Positions 1 through 4,898 of a stretch of DNA of 5,522 bases are shown one piece after another (position 1 is the first letter of the stretch; each line of letters begins with the position of its first letter). The DNA lies in the NCBI GenBank assembly GCA_016839385.1, contig JAEOUK010000424.1, positions 1-5,522 of the forward strand, in the 5' to 3' direction. The notes below the pieces were generated by a model. It saw only the letters and a program-made list of their open reading frames with translations. It was not told where the DNA came from and ran no database searches. This DNA comes from Promethearchaeota archaeon (GTDB lineage Archaea > Asgardarchaeota > Lokiarchaeia > Sigynarchaeales > MK-D1). Position numbers and translations under genes: made by a program.

Positions 1-1
1 G

Positions 2-838
2 GAACATAACATTAAAGTATATAATGTACAAGATAGGGTTCGTTGTATTTTAGGTGATATTAATGATCTTCTCACTCAACAGGAATTTCTAGAGAAAATA
101 AAAGAAGCTAATTTTGTTTTCTTTGATCCATCTCGCAGGAATAACGAGGAACGAACAGTAAAAATAGAAGAATATATTCCTCCTTTATCACTAATTGAAA
201 AAATTTTACCGTTCAATCCTAATATCTGCATCAAAATTGCTCCTGGTGTGGAAATTTCTTTTATACCTTACGATTGCGACATAGAAGTCGTCTCTCATAA
301 AGGAGAAGTTAAGGAAATTATGCTTTGGTGTGGAAATTTAATGGAAAATCCAAGCAAATCCCTCATAATTGCTACAAAATTGCCTGAAAAATTGACGTTA
401 TTTAAAGATTTGAGTAAATATTCTGAAAATTTAGTGGACCTTGTTGGAAATCTTTGGAAATACTTGTATGAACCTGATCCAGCCATTATTAAAGCTCATT
501 TGGTAAATGAGATTGCACAAAAATTCGAACTAAGCACATTACACCCTCAAATCGCGTATCTTTCAAGTAATAAGTATATTGGAACTCCTTGGTTGAAATG
601 CTATCAAGTTATTGATTCGTGTCCTATTGATATTCCTCGAATTAAAAAAATCCTACAACAACAAGAAATTCACAAAGTTGACTGTAAGGCGCGAGGAATA
701 ACATTAGATTTGCATAATATACAAAAACAACTAAATTCCAAAGGGAAAAACATCGGACTAGTGATTTTCACTTGGGTAAACAATAAAAAAACTGCTATTG
801 TTGCTCAATATGTATGGGATTTTACGCAAAAAAATTAA
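2..838 (+). CDS. Class I SAM-dependent methyltransferase with C-terminal THUMP-like domain (5' partial)
   Basis: The reading frame is open from base 2 to the TAA at 836-838 (278 residues), so the N-terminus with the SAM-binding glycine loop lies outside the window. A GTG at 248 is inside the gene: the 82 codons before it carry conserved motifs. Visible motifs, numbered from base 2: a Rossmann strand followed by DPSRR at 42-46 (methyltransferase motif IV, DPxRR type), YIPPL at 58-62, KIAPG at 78-82, and a block with S98, G101, E102, E105 and W109. An EPDPAIIKAHL segment (about 157-167) leads to a C-terminal domain (about 205-270, with KARG then a leucine-rich stretch and KG) matching the THUMP-like domain. 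This order matches the PG_1098-type methyltransferase family as I recall it. The substrate is unknown; a THUMP-like domain suggests RNA. The gene converges on the glycosylase gene and shares stop-codon bases with it. Confidence 0.88.
   Translation, partial: EHNIKVYNVQDRVRCILGDINDLLTQQEFLEKIKEANFVFFDPSRRNNEERTVKIEEYIPPLSLIEKILPFNPNICIKIAPGVEISFIPYDCDIEVVSHKGEVKEIMLWCGNLMENPSKSLIIATKLPEKLTLFKDLSKYSENLVDLVGNLWKYLYEPDPAIIKAHLVNEIAQKFELSTLHPQIAYLSSNKYIGTPWLKCYQVIDSCPIDIPRIKKILQQQEIHKVDCKARGITLDLHNIQKQLNSKGKNIGLVIFTWVNNKKTAIVAQYVWDFTQKN
828..834 (-). terminator. Poly-T tract directly after the glycosylase stop codon
   Basis: Seven A residues on the plus strand read as T7 on the minus strand, immediately after the minus-strand TAA (835-837). 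Archaeal RNA polymerase terminates at such T-runs without a hairpin. The tract lies inside the last codons of the convergent methyltransferase gene. Its role is inferred from position and composition only. Confidence 0.45.
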
Positions 839-2082
839 TTTAGAGGAGTTATTCCACTTAAATCGAGATCATCAGCGTTTACCATATCTTTCCAACGTAA
901 CAATAATCTCTCCAATCCTTTTTCCATTGGTGTTGTCCATTTCGTATTTTTCTCGGTATAGAAGTTCAAAAATCGTAAGATATTATCCTTAACTTTCAAG
1001 CTGGGTTCAATTCTTCCAATTAATTTGTCTTTATATAACAAGGGCAGTAAGTAATAACCCCATTTGCGTTGATTTTCAGGTGTATAGATTTCCCATCGAT
1101 ATATAAAGTCAAAAACTATTTCAGTGCATTCTCGGTCTCGAATCATTGGATCTAAGGGTCCTATTGCCCTTATTTCACTGTCAAATTCTATATTTTTAAT
1201 TATTTCGCGCCAATTATTTGGAACTACGTAAACCCGATTGTTTTCTTCCAAATGAACTAAAGTAGGATTTCTTGAAGCTGTAGTCGGATTTATTATTTCT
1301 GTTAATTGTTTTATTGTTCGAATTCGGGCATCCCGAGCGCTAGATAATCTAAGTTTGCCTGATTTGGTTATAGATAATCTTGAATCCAGAACTGGATAAC
1401 TTTTTTGAAGAAGGAACAGTTTTTCTCTCAGTATTCGATCTTCTGAAAATTGGCGAGTTTTAAGTTCTTCAGCATTGTATTTTCTTTCCACTAAATCATA
1501 TACTTTGGTAAAATTTTTTTCCCGTGCAACAATTGCAGTTTTTCCATAATGATAGAGAAGTTCGAATATATTCGTCTTAAAAATGCCATCTTTCCAGCGA
1601 GATTTACCTAGAGCTGTTTCTCCAAGATTTTTTAATATTGAACTATTTTGAGCTCCTTTATGTTCCAATAATTTCAGTGCGTCATCAAAATATGTAGGAT
1701 GATTCTTGTGGATGTAATCCATCTGCTTTTGATAATATGTATGTAAAAATTTCTCTTGTCGCCTGTAATAAAAAAGAGGAAAATGTTCACGGTGAATAAA
1801 ACACATCATTTGTAAGAAATCTTCAAAAACTAGTCCTTCAGGATATAATATTCGTTCAAGGTATCCTTGTTTATAATCAGGAATCCTAGCAAAAAGAAAA
1901 AAATCATGGTATCTTCCTGCTGGATTCAAAGGATCTATTTGAATAAACCCTTGCTCTTTAAAAACCGTTCTAAGACCTTCAATCCCATATCCTTGCCATT
2001 TATTGAGGTGTGTCCCTTTTACCAGCAATTTTCTTAATTGAAATTTTGTGATTTTGGGAATTTCATCAATTGAGTAATCCAT
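835..2082 (-). CDS. YcaQ/AlkX-type winged-helix DNA glycosylase (interstrand crosslink repair family)
   Basis: 415 residues, close to the roughly 400-residue family norm, so probably complete. The family (HTH_42, COG3214) excises alkylated bases and unhooks DNA interstrand crosslinks. Visible marks: QID at 48-50, matching the catalytic Q-hydrophobic-D motif of the YcaQ branch, followed by DP and R57-x-H59; the F61-Y70 segment typical of the N-terminal domain; a winged-helix stretch around 171-203 (NIFELLYHYGK then VYDLVER); and the strongly conserved C-terminal block at 307-360, with IGPLDPMIRDR, YRWEIY, WGYYLLPLL and IGRIEP. It is the second gene of a unit with the HAD gene, 12 bases downstream of that gene's stop. 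Its TAA overlaps the TAA of the convergent methyltransferase. The exact lesion processed cannot be read from sequence. I give no gene symbol because the archaeal member may differ in specificity. Confidence 0.9.
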   Translation of the reverse strand: MDYSIDEIPKITKFQLRKLLVKGTHLNKWQGYGIEGLRTVFKEQGFIQIDPLNPAGRYHDFFLFARIPDYKQGYLERILYPEGLVFEDFLQMMCFIHREHFPLFYYRRQEKFLHTYYQKQMDYIHKNHPTYFDDALKLLEHKGAQNSSILKNLGETALGKSRWKDGIFKTNIFELLYHYGKTAIVAREKNFTKVYDLVERKYNAEELKTRQFSEDRILREKLFLLQKSYPVLDSRLSITKSGKLRLSSARDARIRTIKQLTEIINPTTASRNPTLVHLEENNRVYVVPNNWREIIKNIEFDSEIRAIGPLDPMIRDRECTEIVFDFIYRWEIYTPENQRKWGYYLLPLLYKDKLIGRIEPSLKVKDNILRFLNFYTEKNTKWTTPMEKGLERLLLRWKDMVNADDLDLSGITPLN

Positions 2083-2093
2083 AAAAACGAACT

Positions 2094-2098
2094 CTCAC
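2094..2098 (-). promoter_or_regulatory. Weak ribosome binding site for the glycosylase, overlapping the upstream stop
   Basis: The minus strand reads GTGAG across the HAD gene's TGA stop, with 11 bases to the glycosylase ATG. It partly matches GGTGA, the complement of the archaeal 16S tail. The spacing is long, but the overlap with the stop codon fits translational coupling of the two genes. Confidence 0.3.
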
Positions 2099-2568
2099 TT
2101 TCTTAAAGTAGCAATTAAAGCTTTCTCATCTAAAAGTATCTTAAAGGCATCGCTTATATTCTGGACAACTATATCTGAAGATATTAGAGCTTGAATTGAA
2201 ATCCCTTCTTTCCCCAAAATTCCAATACCGATTTTCGATTGAGTTATAATTTCAATATCATTGTTTCCATTTCCTATTACTATCGTGTGTTCTGGTTTGA
2301 GTACTAATAGAGAAGTTAGTTTAGATTCTTTTTCAGATTTTGATTTTGGAATATGTATTGCTTTAATGCCTAATTCATTGGCGATCTGATCCAAGTTACC
2401 CCTAGTATTTGCACTAATCACATAAATATCAAAAACTTTCTTTACCTCAGAAATAAGGGAACTCAGCTCAGTAGGATATTTTCCAAATTGAGTAAGGGTA
2501 CCATTTAGATCAAGGAGAATATTATGAATTTCACATCTTCCAAAGTTCGGGATGTCATATATTTTCAT
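2095..2568 (-). CDS. HAD-superfamily phosphatase-like protein, soluble P-type ATPase-like (COG4087 type)
   Basis: 157 residues, a compact HAD fold with no room for a large cap domain. Motif I is DLNGTL at 20-25, with nucleophile D20; the usual second Asp (DxD) is Asn22. Motif II is S52 in YVISANT. The motif III lysine is probably K80 or K83 in a lysine-rich stretch. Motif IV is GNGNND at 99-104, followed by IGIGILGKEG. These signatures match the small soluble proteins named after P-type ATPases, whose catalytic domain they resemble; they have no transmembrane segments and are unlikely to pump ions. The substrate is unknown. The gene is first in a unit with the glycosylase (12-base gap). The ATG at 2568 starts just before the fold and has only a weak upstream TGAT. 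Family assignment is firm, function is not. Confidence 0.85.
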   Translation of the reverse strand: MKIYDIPNFGRCEIHNILLDLNGTLTQFGKYPTELSSLISEVKKVFDIYVISANTRGNLDQIANELGIKAIHIPKSKSEKESKLTSLLVLKPEHTIVIGNGNNDIEIITQSKIGIGILGKEGISIQALISSDIVVQNISDAFKILLDEKALIATLRK

Positions 2569-2613
2569 TATTAATCATTTCCACTGCAAAAGGGGCTTGG
2601 TACTATATCTCTA

Positions 2614-2622
2614 ATTTTATAA
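2614..2622 (-). promoter_or_regulatory. Candidate TATA box for the HAD-glycosylase unit
   Basis: The minus strand reads TTATAAAAT, centred about 50 bases upstream of the HAD ATG. Transcription starting about 26 bases downstream would begin near 2592 and give a leader of roughly 23 bases. The surroundings are AT-rich, so the match alone is weak. Confidence 0.35.
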
Positions 2623-2658
2623 TACTTAAAATTTTTAGAATCTCCAAACCAGTTCCTC

Positions 2659-2675
2659 TTTCTTGAAACAAGAAA
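2659..2675. promoter_or_regulatory. 17-base palindrome between divergent promoters (possible operator)
   Basis: TTTCTTG (2659-2665) and CAAGAAA (2669-2675) are perfect inverted repeats around an AAA centre. The element sits between the candidate TATA boxes of the two divergent transcripts and just upstream of the plus-strand one. This is where a dimeric winged-helix or helix-turn-helix regulator could control either side. No regulator gene is visible in the window. Confidence 0.4.
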
Positions 2676-2681
2676 AATACA

Positions 2682-2689
2682 CTTATATT
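2682..2689 (+). promoter_or_regulatory. Candidate TATA box for the four-helix membrane protein
   Basis: CTTATATT follows a purine-rich AGAAAAATA stretch that could serve as a BRE. A start about 26 bases downstream (near 2712) would leave a leader of about 22 bases that includes the GTGAT ribosome binding site. An alternative TATA box at 2705-2712 would give a leaderless transcript beginning at the ATG. Confidence 0.3.
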
Positions 2690-2703
2690 GTAGTATTTTG
2701 ACA

Positions 2704-2723
2704 CATAATATACCATAATATAA
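2704..2723 (+). repeat. Two tandem copies of a 10-base CATAATATA(C/A) unit
   Basis: CATAATATAC and CATAATATAA lie head to tail just before the membrane-protein start. The 10-base period equals about one helical turn, so the copies could be paired protein sites or simply low-complexity promoter DNA. One copy could also act as a TATA box. Confidence 0.45.
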
Positions 2724-2724
2724 T

Positions 2725-2729
2725 GTGAT
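2725..2729 (+). promoter_or_regulatory. Ribosome binding site that favours the ATG at 2734
   Basis: GTGAT matches part of GGTGAT, the complement of the archaeal 16S rRNA tail, and lies four bases before ATG 2734. The same GTG could be an in-frame start three codons earlier, but its position as a binding site makes the ATG the better choice. Confidence 0.45.
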
Positions 2730-2733
2730 AAAA

Positions 2734-3237
2734 ATGAGTAGTAAATCAAATCGTTCGCTCCTAGCCATGATAGGTGGATTTATCGCAGTATTAGGAGTAG
2801 TATTAAGCATATTTATCAAGGAAATCGGTTGGTGGAACTTTCTCACAGTTGTAAATAATGAAGTTACTAATAATTCATACTTGTCAGCTTTTTTTGGTGA
2901 TGGTGATCCTTATTTTGCGAACACGTTTACACTGCTTTTACCTGGAATTATCGCAGGAGTAGGTGGCCTCTTATGCATAACTGGAAATAAGTTTCTATCT
3001 TTAATTGGTAGTGTGCTTGTAATTGTTGGGATTGTTCTGTTTTTTGTGTTTTTAGGAGATTCTGATGCTGCTGTTTTAGCAGATTATTTGGATACAAATA
3101 TATTTTGGGATAGTTTTGGTGTCACAATTGGAGATTCTTTCACTGGTGTGAGATGGCGAATGGGAATAGGCATATTTGTAACCACTGGAGGAGGAATTTT
3201 ATCGTTAGTTGGTGCAATCACTACATCAAAGAAATAA
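2734..3237 (+). CDS. Four-helix membrane protein of unknown function
   Basis: 167 residues from ATG 2734; an in-frame GTG at 2725 would add three residues but looks like part of the ribosome binding site. I do not recognise the family. Four hydrophobic helices are visible at about 9-28, 64-84, 87-107 and 143-163. The N-terminus (K4, R7) and C-terminus (two lysines) are positive and probably cytoplasmic, so the loops at 29-63 and 108-142 would face outside. Both loops are acidic (for example GDGDPY at 55-60, GDSD at 108-111) and the first has W33 and W34. There are no cysteine pairs, enzyme motifs or signal peptide cleavage site. The two halves look alike (helix 1 with helix 3, helix 2 with helix 4), suggesting an internal duplication. 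The gene stands alone: divergent from the HAD gene and convergent with the winged-helix protein. Confidence 0.8.
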   Translation: MSSKSNRSLLAMIGGFIAVLGVVLSIFIKEIGWWNFLTVVNNEVTNNSYLSAFFGDGDPYFANTFTLLLPGIIAGVGGLLCITGNKFLSLIGSVLVIVGIVLFFVFLGDSDAAVLADYLDTNIFWDSFGVTIGDSFTGVRWRMGIGIFVTTGGGILSLVGAITTSKK

Positions 3238-3239
3238 AC

Positions 3240-3256
3240 AAAAAAAGCTTTTTTTT
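3240..3256. terminator. Shared bidirectional terminator between convergent genes
   Basis: A7 (3240-3246), GC, then T8 (3249-3256) forms a self-complementary tract filling the 22-base gap between two convergent stop codons. It presents T8 to transcripts from the left and T7 to transcripts from the right, which suits archaeal poly-T termination in both directions. Confidence 0.65.
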
Positions 3257-3259
3257 ACT

Positions 3260-4834
3260 TTATTCTACCAACAGACCAGGTATAACGACTCGATTTTTTT
3301 CATCTAGTCGCAAAACTTCCGCATCTTGGAGGAGTTTCATCACATTCAAAGTTTTTTCTTCTTCCCAAGAGAGTTTTTCGCCGATTTCAATCTTATCCAT
3401 CCATCCATATTTTACAATGCTACCCAATAATATCTTCATATCTTCATCTAATGTAATTTCTTTGAAAAGAAGAATGGAAGTTTCTGGATATTTGACTAAT
3501 TCTTGAACGAAACCCATATTTAACAAGCTATCGACGGTGTTTAAAATCATTTCTACAGTTATTTCAGGATACAATTCAGAAATATACTTTCGGATCAATC
3601 GAACGTCCATAAGTCCTCCATTAATGTGCTCATAGTTCTCATATACTGTTATAATTGCTTCGATTATTGCTTCGGTACTTAATTCGTTATCCATCTCATC
3701 TCCAACGAATTCACTGCCAATAATATCTTGAAATTCTTCCTCGTTCACTTCAAATTCCTGAGTATCACTTTCTTCAAGTGTGCTTTCTACAGTATCACCA
3801 CGTAATTCTCGTTCTAAACGTTCTTGTTGTTCTTTACTTTGTCGTTCTTTCTCTTTAAGACGATCTTCCAATTCTTCTTCTAATGTTTTTCTCTCAGCTT
3901 TTTCTTCCAGAGTCTCAAAACCAACAATAGAAATGAAATCATCTTGAACATGAGCTAAATTTTTCTGAATTAATCCTTTAATTACGGAATCAGCAAATGA
4001 TTCTGACCATTGAGATTCTTCTAATAGATAAGAATAGGAAAGAGGGTGTTCATCATATGCGAGAGCTAATACAACCATTTCGGATTTTGAAAATTCTGGT
4101 ATTTCTCCTTTGCGAATCACTACTGTTAATTCAGAATTTATTTCAAGAAAATCTTTGATATAAGCAGCTTCTTTCATGAAGTTCAATGAGTCATGTAAGT
4201 CTTTTCTGGTTGTATTTTTTAACGTTTTTAGACCGAGAGTGACTAATTTATCAAATACAAAGATTCTTTCTGTCGTAAAAGATTCGTCTTTTCGCATAGC
4301 ACGAAAGAGTTTGGAGGTAATTTGGTCAAAAAACATGCCTTTTCCTGTATCGTCTTGTATATCACTTTCATAATGATCTTTGTCTAAACTCTCCAAAACT
4401 TTAATAGCATCCATTAGATCTCCCATATCCTTCACACGTTCCTTCTCATTTCGTGGAAAGGCGTCTTCCAGCCCAATACTAAACTGTGTGAACATTTTTC
4501 CTCCTTGTTCAATGAGATGTTCTTCTGGTTTTAAGGATTTAATAGTCGCTTCCGCTTTCTCAGTCATTTCTGTGCTTTTAATTTCGATTTCATCTAACAC
4601 AGTTTCCTTCATTGCCTCAATAATTTCCAGTTTTTCCAATTCTTTTTGCTGGACTTCTTTTTCTTTGAAGTATTTTTCGAGAATCTTTTGAACTCTTGGA
4701 CTGGGTTCTTTCGGTTTTCGAGGTTTATCTATCCTTTCAAAGATTTTTTCTCGGAAGTAGATTATCACAATTAAACCTGTTAGTAACAAAGTGTAAATTA
4801 CCAGAATCAATATTTCTGTCCAGTCTAATGCCAT
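3260..4834 (-). CDS. Membrane-anchored coiled-coil protein with three predicted winged-helix domains
   Basis: 524 residues; no family recognised. Regions in order: one transmembrane helix (7-26) followed by basic residues (R28, K30, R34, K37, R39), so the rest should be cytoplasmic; a charged helical, probably coiled-coil stretch (about 46-100); a helical middle region (about 115-245); winged helix 1 (248-306, three helices then a short beta wing); a second highly charged coiled coil (308-346); an acidic linker (348-384, rich in Glu and Asp); winged helix 2 (386-460); winged helix 3 (461-520, ending LDEKNRVVIP as its wing). The domains are inferred from helix and strand pattern, not from a named profile. 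An in-frame TAG lies four codons before ATG 4834, so that ATG is the earliest one available. Winged helices may bind DNA or, as in ESCRT-II and PCI-type proteins, other proteins. It could be a membrane-tethered regulator or a scaffold. Confidence 0.8.
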   Translation of the reverse strand: MALDWTEILILVIYTLLLTGLIVIIYFREKIFERIDKPRKPKEPSPRVQKILEKYFKEKEVQQKELEKLEIIEAMKETVLDEIEIKSTEMTEKAEATIKSLKPEEHLIEQGGKMFTQFSIGLEDAFPRNEKERVKDMGDLMDAIKVLESLDKDHYESDIQDDTGKGMFFDQITSKLFRAMRKDESFTTERIFVFDKLVTLGLKTLKNTTRKDLHDSLNFMKEAAYIKDFLEINSELTVVIRKGEIPEFSKSEMVVLALAYDEHPLSYSYLLEESQWSESFADSVIKGLIQKNLAHVQDDFISIVGFETLEEKAERKTLEEELEDRLKEKERQSKEQQERLERELRGDTVESTLEESDTQEFEVNEEEFQDIIGSEFVGDEMDNELSTEAIIEAIITVYENYEHINGGLMDVRLIRKYISELYPEITVEMILNTVDSLLNMGFVQELVKYPETSILLFKEITLDEDMKILLGSIVKYGWMDKIEIGEKLSWEEEKTLNVMKLLQDAEVLRLDEKNRVVIPGLLVE

Positions 4835-4840
4835 AGTATT

Positions 4841-4894
4841 GACCTATAAAATTCGATATTGGGTTCTATGATGATATCGAAATAAGGACCTATA
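4841..4894. promoter_or_regulatory. Inverted repeat flanked by direct repeats in the 64-base intergenic region
   Basis: TTCGATAT (4852-4859) and ATATCGAA (4874-4881) are perfect 8-base inverted repeats with a 14-base spacer. GACCTATA occurs on either side, at 4841-4848 and 4887-4894. On the minus strand the outer TATAGGTC copy follows AGAAA and could be a BRE/TATA-like element about 60 bases before the ATG. The inverted repeat would then cover the transcription start, a classic repressor position. It could also form a hairpin in a transcript running on from the methyltransferase gene. Confidence 0.4.
4842..4845 (-). promoter_or_regulatory. Ribosome binding site of the winged-helix membrane protein
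   Basis: The minus strand reads AGGT seven bases before the ATG, at normal Shine-Dalgarno spacing. It supports ATG 4834, since an in-frame stop lies immediately upstream. The site lies within one copy of an 8-base direct repeat. Confidence 0.5.
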
Positions 4895-4898
4895 TTTC

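Noticed and set aside
798..992. Plus-strand frame of 64 codons bridging the end of the methyltransferase and the glycosylase gene
   Set aside because: It lies out of frame over the methyltransferase end and antisense to the conserved glycosylase C-terminus, so it is a shadow.
2571..2846. Minus-strand frame of 91 codons covering the divergent intergenic region and the start of the membrane-protein gene
   Set aside because: It overlaps the first helix of a convincing plus-strand membrane protein and the promoter region, and its translation has no recognisable fold or motif.
3153..3506. Plus-strand frame of 117 codons across the convergent terminator
   Set aside because: It runs through the A7-GC-T8 terminator and is antisense to winged helix 3; its composition is that of a shadow frame.
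4176..4691. Two plus-strand frames of 65 and 103 codons opposite the winged-helix protein, rich in Ser and Phe
   Set aside because: They are the antisense of a Glu/Lys-rich coding region, which yields Ser/Phe-rich open frames. They have no family features or separate promoter.
3260..4834. Assignment of the winged-helix protein as a DDRGK1 or UFL1 homologue
   Set aside because: Only the order of membrane helix, coiled coil and winged helix is similar. I see no diagnostic residues, so the idea stays a hypothesis and not an annotation.
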